From: Yamadazyma tenuis
Taxonomy: Eukaryota; Ascomycota; Pichiomycetes; Serinales; Debaryomycetaceae
NCBI RefSeq assembly: GCF_029203305.1
Contig: NC_089464.1
Location: forward strand, 558,001-622,000
Direction: 5' to 3'
DNA length: 64,000 nt
The notes under the pieces are model-generated. The model was not told the DNA's origin, searched no databases, and saw only the letters and a program-made list of their open reading frames with translations. A program made the position numbers and the translations under genes. Of this stretch, positions 10,158 through 19,449 are shown one piece after another (within the stretch, counting starts at the first letter, position 1; every line of letters starts with the position of its first letter).

Positions 10158-13100
10158 TTATAATTGACTCTCTAATTGTACTAAAACACTATAGGTTTCA
10201 CGAGGCATCTTGTATTGGATGATTCCAGCAAAAACCATACAGTTTTTAGCCATAGCCTTCAATCTAGAAATTTCCTCATTCTGATTAGCTAAACTCTTGA
10301 ATGACTTGGTCAAAATCTGGTAGTTGATTTGAGAGATAGAAGTCATTGTCATCAAAAGCAAAGAAGGAATAACTTTCAAAATGCTGTTGTCTAGGGAGTT
10401 TTGAACATAGTCCGCTAGTTTTCTGGTTTCGATAAGATCAGATTTAGGGTTAATTGGAATCAAGTGCAAATTTTCGATATCCAACAACACTTGGTTGAAG
10501 TTCTTAGCGAGGAAGGATTCTCTCACCGATATGATAGCCAACAACAAATCAGAAGTATTCTTGTAAGACTTGTTAGTTTTGCTCAAAATGTTGCTGTTAT
10601 TGCTGAAAGTATTGACAATATGTTTGCTCAACAATACAATATTATTTTCAATAGTATCCTTTTCACCTGTCACTTCATAATTTCCAGATTTTATTAACGA
10701 CTCATCCAATTCGGTGGTTGCTATAAGCTCACTCAAAATTCTGTTAATAATGGATAAAACAGTATCATATTCTTGGCACAATTGATATAACAATAACGAA
10801 TCAAACACTCTTCCTTCTTCTTCACATTTTTTGGCACTGAGTTCGATTATTTTGTTGTAGAAATCCTGGATATCAGATAATTTTATCAATTCCCTTTGGT
10901 TCTCCAATAACCCACTGATCTTTTCCCCGTTGTTTGCGTCCAACTGTCCAAGCAATAAGTTAAATTCTCTTGAAAGTAATATCAATTCTCTTAAGGCTGC
11001 ATGACACTGGGAAATATCTTCCTTGGAATTACCACCCTTTGAAATGCTGATCAAGATCAAGTATTGACATGCAACCTTTGGGTCGCTTATCTTGAATGCT
11101 CTGGTAAACGAACCAAGTAGTCTTGGGAAATTCACCTCATATTCGTTACGATTAGGATTCAAGTAAATCAATTCATCCTTATTGATATTGCTGGAAACTT
11201 TCAATAATCCATAGTAGTTCAATCCAATAGCCAAATGCACTGCATCTATCTCGCTTAAAAATTCAAAAGTGTATTGAATGGCCAATTCATACAAACCAAC
11301 CATGGCCAAACACTTCAAGTACATAGGATTGTTAGATGACGAGTTCAATTTCTTTGCACCCATCAGAATTACTTGCTTTTGTAAGTTCTCCAATGTGTAC
11401 TTTTCATATATCAAGTCTGAGGAACTGCTTGTTTCGTTTACTATAGCTAAGTGGAACCACAACCAATCTTCTATGCTTAAATTAAGTAATGGGGGTAAAG
11501 TTCTCTTGGACAAATCACACTTTCCAATGATTTTATAGACTGAGTACTTATAAGGATCATACAAGTTCTTCAAATCATCGTTCACAAAAGCAAATTGGTG
11601 GTTGAATTCAGAAACAAATCTATCATTCAAGTCATGAGGTAACTTAAACTTACCATTTTCAAGGAATTTTTTCAAGTATAAGGGGAAGTTCTTGTCAAAC
11701 TTCTCAAACAATTCACGATTAGATAAAACCATTTCGAGAGCCTCTGAGTATAAACCAGATCTCAACATATAGTAGATTAAGGCCCAGATGGGAGTTCCAT
11801 TCACCTTCAACGTTTTCTCATTGAAATTTTTGTTGTTCTTCACAATAATCTTGTTTATGAAAAATTTTACTTTATTTGTGTTATTTGGTGGAAGAAAGTT
11901 CTGCTTGTCCTTATCTTTATTGTATATCTCATCCATGTATTGATAAAATTGCTCCTCCAAGTAAGATTTGCTCTTCTTGATGACCAATTCATTTAAGTTA
12001 GTTCTCTTTTGAGTATCATCAGTCTGGTAAAGGTCAAAGAATTTCTGCTCTTGGATAACCTTTGACTTATTTTCTTCACTTAACTGAATCAAAATCTTGT
12101 ATACATCTGTGATTTGCTTTGATTTTAAGTCATTGCTTGGCTTGTTTAATTCCTCAAAATTTGAAAACAATGCATAATGATGGTGCAGCATTCTTGACTC
12201 ATTTAATTGATAAATAACGGTGGCATATTGTTCAAATTTTTCTCTAGTATATTGTCTAGTCGACAGCTTGGAATTTAATTGACTCAATGGGGCCAAAATA
12301 CTAAAGTTTCCAGGTACAGACTTATTCCAAGTAATGGACTTAGCCAATGTACTGTCAGATGAAGGATTATTGAAATTTTGATTTATGACAGATTTTCTTA
12401 ATTCATTTCTTTTGACTTTCCAGTCGATGGAGATTGTTTTACTGATGTACTCATCGAAATCTCTTGATGCAGCTGTTAAGGATTGTTCAATCGTAGCCAA
12501 AAGATTCTGCTCCTTCTTCGTGTTCAAAAACTGGTCAATTCCAACGTGTCTTGGTTTTATAACCTTATTCAACGATTGTTGAGTTCCAGAAAGGCCCGAA
12601 ATTTGACTAATACCATGACGATCAACCGGGAAGTCAATGGCTTTCAAATCACTTTCAATTTCTTCGGCACTTATACCACTTGACGCCAACAAATAGTGGG
12701 CTCTAGTGAAATTAGCAGAATCGTCTTTGTTTTTCCTCATTTCATTGGATTTCCTTTGTAATTCATTCAACGTTAAATGTATAGAGCCCAAATCATGGTT
12801 ATTGATTTTTGGCAAGTTATTAGCAGACTCTATCAAGTCTTTCAACAACTTAGAGGTTGAATTGGTAGATGCGTGGACGGCTGATGGTGGAAGCAGGGCA
12901 TTTGCAGTAGAAGAAATGCCCGCAGAAGACGGAACTGGATTGGAAGTTGCTTGGGAAAACACTTGTGCACTAGTTGAAGGAGCAGCGCCAAAAAGTCCAC
13001 TATTCGCTGGCTGTACTTGAGGTTGTTGGTTTTGCTGTTGGGATTGGTTCTGTTGTTGGGGTTGTTGGGGTTGTGGTAGTTGTTGAGGTTGCTGATTTTG

Positions 13101-13283
13101 CTGTGGTGGTTGATTTTGTTGTTGAGATGGTTGGCCAAAGCTGAAGGCATTAGGAGCCGCAGGCAATGTTTGGGTGTTGTTATTGTTAGAATTTGCGGCA
13201 GATCCAAACAATCCCGAGCTGGACATCGAGCGCTTGGCTCCCAATGGGTTACCTGTCGATGACTGTTGTCCAAATAACGACAT
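10158..13283 (-). CDS. NIC96: Nucleoporin Nic96 with an FG-like N-terminal extension
   Basis: A protein of 1041 residues from the ATG at 13283, against 839 in S. cerevisiae. The core matches Nic96: a helical segment (LLKDLIESANNLP ... LGSIHLTLNELQR), then FTRAHYLLASSGIS, then a long alpha-solenoid to the C-terminus. Nic96 is an inner-ring scaffold of the nuclear pore that holds the Nsp1-Nup57-Nup49 channel complex through its N-terminal helix. The extra N-terminal part of about 150 residues begins MSLFGQQ, contains four FG motifs in all (LFGQQ, GLFGS, FSFGQ, GLFGA), and has a long Gln/Pro stretch coded at about 13020-13130. FG motifs belong to the channel nucleoporins and are absent from S. 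cerevisiae Nic96, so this is worth noting. Confidence 0.9.
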   Translation of the reverse strand: MSLFGQQSSTGNPLGAKRSMSSSGLFGSAANSNNNNTQTLPAAPNAFSFGQPSQQQNQPPQQNQQPQQLPQPQQPQQQNQSQQQNQQPQVQPANSGLFGAAPSTSAQVFSQATSNPVPSSAGISSTANALLPPSAVHASTNSTSKLLKDLIESANNLPKINNHDLGSIHLTLNELQRKSNEMRKNKDDSANFTRAHYLLASSGISAEEIESDLKAIDFPVDRHGISQISGLSGTQQSLNKVIKPRHVGIDQFLNTKKEQNLLATIEQSLTAASRDFDEYISKTISIDWKVKRNELRKSVINQNFNNPSSDSTLAKSITWNKSVPGNFSILAPLSQLNSKLSTRQYTREKFEQYATVIYQLNESRMLHHHYALFSNFEELNKPSNDLKSKQITDVYKILIQLSEENKSKVIQEQKFFDLYQTDDTQKRTNLNELVIKKSKSYLEEQFYQYMDEIYNKDKDKQNFLPPNNTNKVKFFINKIIVKNNKNFNEKTLKVNGTPIWALIYYMLRSGLYSEALEMVLSNRELFEKFDKNFPLYLKKFLENGKFKLPHDLNDRFVSEFNHQFAFVNDDLKNLYDPYKYSVYKIIGKCDLSKRTLPPLLNLSIEDWLWFHLAIVNETSSSSDLIYEKYTLENLQKQVILMGAKKLNSSSNNPMYLKCLAMVGLYELAIQYTFEFLSEIDAVHLAIGLNYYGLLKVSSNINKDELIYLNPNRNEYEVNFPRLLGSFTRAFKISDPKVACQYLILISISKGGNSKEDISQCHAALRELILLSREFNLLLGQLDANNGEKISGLLENQRELIKLSDIQDFYNKIIELSAKKCEEEGRVFDSLLLYQLCQEYDTVLSIINRILSELIATTELDESLIKSGNYEVTGEKDTIENNIVLLSKHIVNTFSNNSNILSKTNKSYKNTSDLLLAIISVRESFLAKNFNQVLLDIENLHLIPINPKSDLIETRKLADYVQNSLDNSILKVIPSLLLMTMTSISQINYQILTKSFKSLANQNEEISRLKAMAKNCMVFAGIIQYKMPRETYSVLVQLESQL

Positions 13284-13762
13284 ATAAAGCACTAGTAGTT
13301 GTTTACTTTGAAATTTTTCTGTTTTAACTAGACCGCACTGAGATCGATAATTTTGGTGGAGAGCACGACTTCATTTGTTTTTCTTAGCTATAAAGGTGAT
13401 GAGAAGTAGCAAAAAAATTTTCTCTTTATTAACTTTGTCCAAAAGTATTCCATCACTATAGACAGTACATTATTATGGTTCTTTGTTTCACCCGCTTGTG
13501 GACTATCAGTTCTTGATAGTCTCAGGCATTTTATGGAACGGAGATCACCCTATCATATATAAATGTGATGTGTGATGGATAGAGAAATTGAATCTATAAG
13601 AACCTGTCTGGACTAAATTTTGAAAGAGAGGTGTCAGATGATCCATACATTTGTCATTTATAGAGCCTAGGTCCAACCATGATCTAATTGAGCTACCATA
13701 ATTGTGTTTGATAGTATACTCTAGTTTCTATGTTATTAATCTAATCTCTGTAAACCATTTCT
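13284..13762. other. Intergenic: NIC96 upstream region and HNM1 3' region
   Basis: A 479-base gap with no supported gene. It holds the NIC96 promoter and the 3' flank of HNM1. The one clear structure is a perfect 8-bp stem with a 5-base loop (13501-13521), listed separately. Confidence 0.6.
13501..13521. repeat. Perfect short inverted repeat (hairpin)
   Basis: GACTATCA at 13501-13508 is followed by the loop GTTCT and its exact complement TGATAGTC at 13514-13521. It lies about 240 bases past the HNM1 stop and about 220 bases before the NIC96 start. It could be a bound palindrome or a fold in a long 3' UTR; no function is shown by the sequence. Confidence 0.5.
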
Positions 13763-15424
13763 CTATATCAGGTATTTGCAAACGTCAGGGAATTCTTCTT
13801 CTTCGTCGTTACCTAAACCTCCAGCAAACACTTCTCTACAAGAATACTTCTTGACAGGGAAGAACCAATATGCCAACACCAAAATGATGTAAACACCGTA
13901 CACGGCAGAAATATAGTTCATGGTATCTGCTGTTACAGGCATGTAACTTGGGAATGAAAAGAAAACCAAGGCAAACACTGTCCAGGCCAATGTCACAATG
14001 TTGGCACAAAGACCAATCTTACCCAACCAGAAAGGACCATGTTTAACATTGTCTCTTCCTCTGTACAACAAACACAAAACTGGAATTGAGTAACTCAACA
14101 ATAAAAAGGTGATACAACCAACCACCATCGAATTAAAAGCAGTATCCGAAGCCATGTATAAGCAACCCAAAATTGCCACCACCACCGATGAGAAAAGATG
14201 GGCATTCAAAGGAATTCCTAATTTAGGATCCACAATCGATAACTTATCAGAGAATGGTAACCCATTGTCTCTAGCAAAAGACCAACATAAACGAGCTTGC
14301 CACGTGTGAGAAGCAATGGTACATCCGCAAGCAGTCAACAATACCAAAACTCCCAAGCAACAAGCACCAGCTCTAGAACTCAAAGCCTGATAGTAAATAT
14401 CTAAAATAGGCATTCCAGTGGTAGAGCTTACAATATCATCCAAGTTACGAACCGAAAAGAACATTGCAATTGAATAAGTGAAAGAAGTCACCATTCCAAT
14501 AGTAACAGTTCCAAGAACCGCAATTGGAATTACTCTTTCTGGTTGTAAAACCTCTTCTGCCAAATGAGTAGCACAATCCAAACAACTAAAAGACCAGTTA
14601 GGGTTAATTAATCCAACAATAAAGGCGATACCCGAAGAACTCCAGCCAGTTCCGTTTTCGAAATCGGAAAATACAAAATGTGCCGGCTGGTAGTTACCTC
14701 TAGCACATGCCAAAACGGTAATAGTTATGGCCACATATGAAAACAAAGAAATGTACAAGGCACCATTGGCAATAAAAGGTAAGATTCTTCCATAACAGTT
14801 GAACACCACCAACAATACATTGACAATCTGATATACCACAAACAATTGCCATTTCTGGGTAACATGGTCTGGGTGCATCAAGTTCCAAAGACCCATGATG
14901 TTACTGGCGACAGAAAGGGCCATCGAAGCAGAAGTGAAAATTGCACCAGCCCAACCGAAGGCTCCATCAAGGTAAGCCAAGAAACTCAGAAACCGTCTAG
15001 GAGCCAATACACGAGTCCACACGTATTGACCACCAGCAGAAGGAATAGCAGAAGAAAGCTCGGATAAAGTAATCCCCACGTTATAAGAGATGAACGCGAT
15101 AATTAAAATTCCATACACAATCAACATAGGTCCACCTGATTGGATACCAGTAACCAACGAGGCCAGGATCCCGAACCAAGAATTGGTCAAACCGAATCCG
15201 ACACCTAAAACTGACCACACCGAGAAAGTTCTCTTCAACTCCCCTCCGTGATGATGATGAAGCTTCACACTAGCGATTGACTCGCTAAACTCCATAGATT
15301 TGTTGGAGTTTTCTTCGAGGTTTTGCACCTCCACACCGGCTTCTTTATCTTTCATCGAAGAACCCATCTGATCAGAAATATGAAAGTTTGAGCCTGATGT
15401 TGAACTTTGATGATCTTGGCTCAT
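13763..15424 (-). CDS. HNM1: Choline/ethanolamine permease Hnm1-like
   Basis: A protein of 553 residues (S. cerevisiae Hnm1 has 563) from the ATG at 15424. About 70 hydrophilic residues are followed by about 12 membrane segments of the APC superfamily. Blocks nearly identical to S. cerevisiae Hnm1 include LGVGFGLTNSWFGI, AFIVGLINP-WSFSCLDCATH, SSTTG-PILDIY and TWQARLCWSFARDNGLP. Hnm1 imports choline at the plasma membrane for the CDP-choline route to phosphatidylcholine. The GABA permease Uga4 is related, but these blocks favour Hnm1. PAH1, which makes diacylglycerol for the same route, lies about 1.3 kb away. A His run (HHHH) sits just before the first membrane segment. Confidence 0.88.
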   Translation of the reverse strand: MSQDHQSSTSGSNFHISDQMGSSMKDKEAGVEVQNLEENSNKSMEFSESIASVKLHHHHGGELKRTFSVWSVLGVGFGLTNSWFGILASLVTGIQSGGPMLIVYGILIIAFISYNVGITLSELSSAIPSAGGQYVWTRVLAPRRFLSFLAYLDGAFGWAGAIFTSASMALSVASNIMGLWNLMHPDHVTQKWQLFVVYQIVNVLLVVFNCYGRILPFIANGALYISLFSYVAITITVLACARGNYQPAHFVFSDFENGTGWSSSGIAFIVGLINPNWSFSCLDCATHLAEEVLQPERVIPIAVLGTVTIGMVTSFTYSIAMFFSVRNLDDIVSSTTGMPILDIYYQALSSRAGACCLGVLVLLTACGCTIASHTWQARLCWSFARDNGLPFSDKLSIVDPKLGIPLNAHLFSSVVVAILGCLYMASDTAFNSMVVGCITFLLLSYSIPVLCLLYRGRDNVKHGPFWLGKIGLCANIVTLAWTVFALVFFSFPSYMPVTADTMNYISAVYGVYIILVLAYWFFPVKKYSCREVFAGGLGNDEEEEFPDVCKYLI

Positions 15425-15583
15425 TTTCAACTATTGCAATCAATTAAATACCTACGTTTCTGATAAGTGAGGACGAAAATTTTTTCTTTTTCCCCAGGGG
15501 ACGTCTACCTAAATAAGGAAATAAAACTCGACCAACGAAATCAAACGCGACATTTTTATTTTTATGGCAAATCAACGCCCACA

Positions 15584-16216
15584 TTATTGGTGGGACGAAA
15601 TATCAATTAAAAACACAACGAGGGGCGTTATGAAGCACGTGCTGGCAATAAACGATGTAATCATGGGGATATATGTTCCAGATGGCCCACTTGATTCACC
15701 ATCTATGGAAACATGATATTTAGAGCCGTCTCTGCCGAGGTGCCTGGTATTCTGGTGTCGCATCGACATTTTCTTATCGCTATCGCGCAAATGATAAGAT
15801 TCGCTCTCAGTTTGCTCATGATGCAATTGACGCAAAAGATTTATATTTTCACTCAAATGGTCCAATTTATCCTTTACACTAACAAACTGGAGCGCAGTTT
15901 CTGCTACTAAATCCCGGACTTGTAACCCAATGTCTATAACCATGTCGGATACATCTTCCTGATTGATCTGAGGTTGCCGCTCAGGCTTGGAACTGGCGGA
16001 TTTATCAATTCCCTCGTCAATGCCAAGATCTCCTAGATTAGCTGATGCCAGTAAACTGCGGCTCGCTGTCAAAGGTCGAATAATGTAGTGTTTTCCATCT
16101 GCCTTAATAGCTCTTTCAAAACGAGAGGTTACTGACTCTTTGGGAGAGGGAGTAAACAGCTTATGCCTAGAAGATTTTGGGGTGGGAGGCTTCCAATATA
16201 CTTGATTCATTGGCAT
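15584..16216 (-). CDS. Unknown coiled-coil protein with a C-terminal membrane segment
   Basis: A protein of 210 residues that I do not recognise. Residues 1-35 are basic and rich in TP/SP sites (PPTPKS, FTPSPKE), possible targets of proline-directed kinases. Residues about 88-135 form an amphipathic helix with coiled-coil spacing (VSDMVIDIGLQVRDLV onward). Residues about 183-204 are a continuous hydrophobic stretch, followed by only six residues. This is the layout of a tail-anchored protein with its bulk in the cytosol, as in SNAREs and some ER or mitochondrial outer-membrane proteins. No SNARE zero-layer Gln or Arg can be assigned with confidence. It shares its upstream region with PAH1, which is divergent. 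Confidence 0.6.
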   Translation of the reverse strand: MPMNQVYWKPPTPKSSRHKLFTPSPKESVTSRFERAIKADGKHYIIRPLTASRSLLASANLGDLGIDEGIDKSASSKPERQPQINQEDVSDMVIDIGLQVRDLVAETALQFVSVKDKLDHLSENINLLRQLHHEQTESESYHLRDSDKKMSMRHQNTRHLGRDGSKYHVSIDGESSGPSGTYIPMITSFIASTCFITPLVVFLIDISSHQ

Positions 16217-16747
16217 GTAATTATATTATATGCATTAAGGGTGCTGGGGCTTTCTCATTTAAATAGTTTTGATCATGTTTTGGGTGTATTAAATTTGTTT
16301 CAGATGTGGGAGATCTGTCACTAGTCTGAAAGGTGTGACCCTAAGCCACATAATCGAAAATCCTTGGATCAGCATTAGCCAGTGTCTTCTGTACTTCTGG
16401 AGCTAGTTTAACATGGGTGTATCTCGTTAGTGCTTTGCTTTGGCCTACTGGTGCTATACTTTTACCGCGCTGAGTTGCGTTTGCGACTACTATACCTAGT
16501 AATACTTCCTTCCTTTCTTCAAACGAATCTTCTATTTGCCCATGGCATTCAAGCACAATATACAGAAAGACACAAATATCTTCACTTTGTTCTCTCTTTC
16601 ACTTTTCATCTCTTTTGTAATATTGTGTCGTTCCCTGTCGTTCCCCACGATTCTCACTCAGTTTTTTTTCTTGCGAAATGCTAATGATTTTACACATCTC
16701 ACTTTGGCCACTCATCCATATATTATTATCCCTAATATTCATAAACA
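16217..16747. other. Intergenic: divergent promoter of the tail-anchored protein gene and PAH1
   Basis: A 531-base gap between divergent starts. I find no inositol-type CATGTGAAAT element and no RNA gene. A 71-codon reverse frame at 16341-16556 begins only with a GTG and is not supported as a gene. Confidence 0.5.
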
Positions 16748-19168
16748 ATGCAGTACGTGGGGAAAGTAGGCGGTTACATGTACAACCAATGGAACTCGTT
16801 GAATCCTGCCACCCTACTGGGAGCAATTGATATCATTGTGGTGGAGCAACCAGATGGGTCTCTCCATTGTTCTCCTTTCCACATTCGATTTGGAAAGTTC
16901 CAAATCATCAAACCCCTGCAAAAGAAAATTGATTTCTATGTGAATGACACGAAGACAGATCTTCCGATGAAGCTAGGAGATGGTGGTGAAGCCTTCTTTG
17001 TGCTTGAAACAAACAGTGATAACTTGATATCCAAGAGCGCGTTGACATCACCAGTTATTTCACCGGCTTCCTCTCCTGAAGTATCGCCCAACCTAACACC
17101 TGCTCCATCGTCCGGATCCACAGAGGCGGATACTGACTTATTGACCGATTTGGATGGGTTTGATTTGAATACCCCTACAAAAGGTGCGGTTCGACCCTCC
17201 AGTGTTTCTAGCGCTGAAGAGCTTGCTGGTGACATTGAAAACAGAATTAAATTGACCGATACGAAGGCTTCTTCGCCTTCATTTTCACCTGAAAGAGGCC
17301 CTACACCTACCCCCAGCATTAATTCAAAAATTGCTTTTGAAAAAGCCAAAAAAGTCACGCAGAAATTGAATATTCCCTCCAAAATAGATAATAATGGGGA
17401 TTTGGTTCTTGATATGGATGGATATAAACCTAATTCCCAGAAAAATATTGACAACTCGGATGAACTTCTCAAGAAAATCTTCATAGAAGAATTAGAAAAA
17501 TTGGGCCAAGAAGTGGATACTAATGAAAACCTGGTAAGTATGTGGGACCAAATCATACAAATGGATGAAGATGGTAACATTCGGATCTCGAATTTTGATG
17601 ACTATGAAAACAGCGAGGAGCTTTCAATGGCCATCAGTGAGCAGTATGCTCAAGCAATTGCCGAACAACAGCAAGACTTGACTAATAGTAGCTTGAATCA
17701 TGACGATGAGAAGACATACTTCAAGACATTAAGATTGACATCAGAACAATTGAAAAAGATGAACTTGCAGTATGGAGAAAACAAGTTGATGTTCAAGTTG
17801 AATCAAGGAAACTCCCAAGTCAACTCCAATTTGTATTTGTGGAAGGCATCTACCCCAATCGTTATTTCTGATATCGATGGAACCATTACCAAATCAGATG
17901 CATTGGGACATGTATTAAATTTTATTGGTAAGGATTGGACCCATCCTGGGGTTGCCAAGTTATTTCAGGATATCTCCAATAATGGGTACAACATTCTCTA
18001 CTTAACCTCTAGATCGGTGGGACAAGCTGATTCTACAAGAGCTTACTTGCAAAGTATTGTCCAAGACAACAACACGAAGTTACCATCTGGCCCTGTTATT
18101 TTGAGTCCTGATCGGACAATGGCAGCTTTAAGAAGGGAAGTGATTCTTAGAAAACCAGAGGTGTTCAAAATGTCTTGCTTAAATGACATTCGAAGTCTCT
18201 ATTATAACACAAATAATTCCAAGAAGGACGATCCTAATGACGCGCAGGTCAATGATAAAACTCCGTTTTATGCTGGATTCGGAAACCGTATCACTGATGC
18301 CATTAGTTATCGGTCAGTCTATATTCCCAGCCATCGGATTTTCACAATTAATCCTGATGGAGAGGTTCATTTAGAATTATTGGAGCTATCAGGAGTTAAA
18401 TCATCATACTTAGGGATTGGTGAATTGGTTGATCAATATTTTCCTCCTATCGGACAACTTGGAAACTATTCCAGTTTTGTCAATTCGAGCCAGTTCGGAT
18501 TGAAATCTGCTGAAGAAAGGTTCAACGATGTCAATTACTGGAGAGAACCTCTTGATTTGACTGATTTGACTGATATAGAAGATGACGAGCCCATTCCAGA
18601 ACCAAAATCTCCTAGCATTCTATCAGTGCGGTCCTTTAACCTTGATTCTGGAAGTTCCCCACCAGAGAAGAAGGAACGTGAACAAAGAGATAGACCTAAT
18701 TCGATTTCGTCTTTCACCTCCCCATTGAAAGGGTTCATGAACTTCAACAGAAGTGGACCTGATGACTCATTTGACTACGGAGACAATGGGAGTGATGTAG
18801 AGAAACTCGACATTAATGATGGCACTAGTGCAGCAGTTGGAGATGACGACCAAGATGACTACACAGAAGAAGAAGACTATGATGAAGCTGAAGATGATGA
18901 CTACGATGAGGCAGAAGATGACGATTACATCGACGAGGATGATGGTAATGACGAGGATGACGAGGATGACGACTATGATGAGGATGACGAAGACGACTAC
19001 GAGGATGAAGGTGATTATGAGGGTGACTTAGATCATGAGGAACCCCATGTAGAAGGGAAACCGGCAAATGTAACGTCAAAATTGGCTGTATCGGAAGAGC
19101 TTGAACCTGCTGCACTGAGGATAACAGTGACGACCGCTGCCGAAATGGTCAAAAATATGTCTCTATAA
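16748..19168 (+). CDS. PAH1: Phosphatidate phosphatase, lipin Pah1
   Basis: A protein of 806 residues (862 in S. cerevisiae). The N-LIP domain is at about 1-110 (MQYVGKVGGYM, CSPFHIRFGKFQI, GEAFFVLET). A disordered Ser/Pro-rich linker follows. The C-LIP domain carries the haloacid-dehalogenase motif DIDGT with D375, D377 and T379, and the later LTSRSVGQA-x-TR block. The C-terminus has a long Asp/Glu/Tyr tract at about residues 700-765, then a short conserved-looking end. The enzyme dephosphorylates phosphatidate to diacylglycerol at the ER/nuclear membrane, controlling the balance between phospholipid and triacylglycerol. The many SP/TP sites in the linker fit the known phospho-control of yeast Pah1. 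Codon 24 is CTG, exactly where S. cerevisiae Pah1 has Ser24. Confidence 0.95.
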   Translation: MQYVGKVGGYMYNQWNSLNPATLLGAIDIIVVEQPDGSLHCSPFHIRFGKFQIIKPLQKKIDFYVNDTKTDLPMKLGDGGEAFFVLETNSDNLISKSALTSPVISPASSPEVSPNLTPAPSSGSTEADTDLLTDLDGFDLNTPTKGAVRPSSVSSAEELAGDIENRIKLTDTKASSPSFSPERGPTPTPSINSKIAFEKAKKVTQKLNIPSKIDNNGDLVLDMDGYKPNSQKNIDNSDELLKKIFIEELEKLGQEVDTNENLVSMWDQIIQMDEDGNIRISNFDDYENSEELSMAISEQYAQAIAEQQQDLTNSSLNHDDEKTYFKTLRLTSEQLKKMNLQYGENKLMFKLNQGNSQVNSNLYLWKASTPIVISDIDGTITKSDALGHVLNFIGKDWTHPGVAKLFQDISNNGYNILYLTSRSVGQADSTRAYLQSIVQDNNTKLPSGPVILSPDRTMAALRREVILRKPEVFKMSCLNDIRSLYYNTNNSKKDDPNDAQVNDKTPFYAGFGNRITDAISYRSVYIPSHRIFTINPDGEVHLELLELSGVKSSYLGIGELVDQYFPPIGQLGNYSSFVNSSQFGLKSAEERFNDVNYWREPLDLTDLTDIEDDEPIPEPKSPSILSVRSFNLDSGSSPPEKKEREQRDRPNSISSFTSPLKGFMNFNRSGPDDSFDYGDNGSDVEKLDINDGTSAAVGDDDQDDYTEEEDYDEAEDDDYDEAEDDDYIDEDDGNDEDDEDDDYDEDDEDDYEDEGDYEGDLDHEEPHVEGKPANVTSKLAVSEELEPAALRITVTTAAEMVKNMSL
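18844..19035 (+). repeat. GAT/GAC-rich low-complexity tract in PAH1
   Basis: Imperfect repeats of GATGATGAC and GAGGATGAC code for the acidic C-terminal tail (runs of Asp, Glu and Tyr). The opposite strand gives only spurious frames. Such trinucleotide tracts often vary in length between strains. Confidence 0.7.
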
Positions 19169-19449
19169 AACAAAGCAAATATATACCAGCTCAGAATTGC
19201 AAGCAAACAGTTTCTTACCACAATGGCAATCCACATTTTTCATCTGAAGGATGAGGCATATATGATTTTATTAAGCCTTGATACACCCTCTCTAATTTAG
19301 TAGCTTGTCTCCCAAGACCCAGTCGACGTATCCTGCCATTCTGAAAATATATTTATAGGTACAGTTCAATAGTTTTAGGTTTCTCACAATTTACCAAAGA
19401 TCGACCATTCCCCTTTTTAACGCATTTTTTTAACGTTCCTTGGTTGACC

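Noticed and set aside
13650..13715. tRNA-like string on the reverse strand (GGTAGCTCAATTAGA followed by TGG)
   Set aside because: The D arm does not pair properly and there is no B box or T arm, so no cloverleaf can be formed.
16341..16556. 71-codon reverse frame in the PAH1 upstream region, with a protein-like end (LAPEVQKTLANADPRIFDYVA minus ends)
   Set aside because: It begins with GTG, no ATG is in frame, and I found no convincing donor plus TACTAAC pair to attach an upstream exon. I could not match it to a known small protein.
18825..19115. His/Leu-rich frame antisense to the PAH1 acidic tail
   Set aside because: Direct product of the GAT/GAC repeat read on the other strand.
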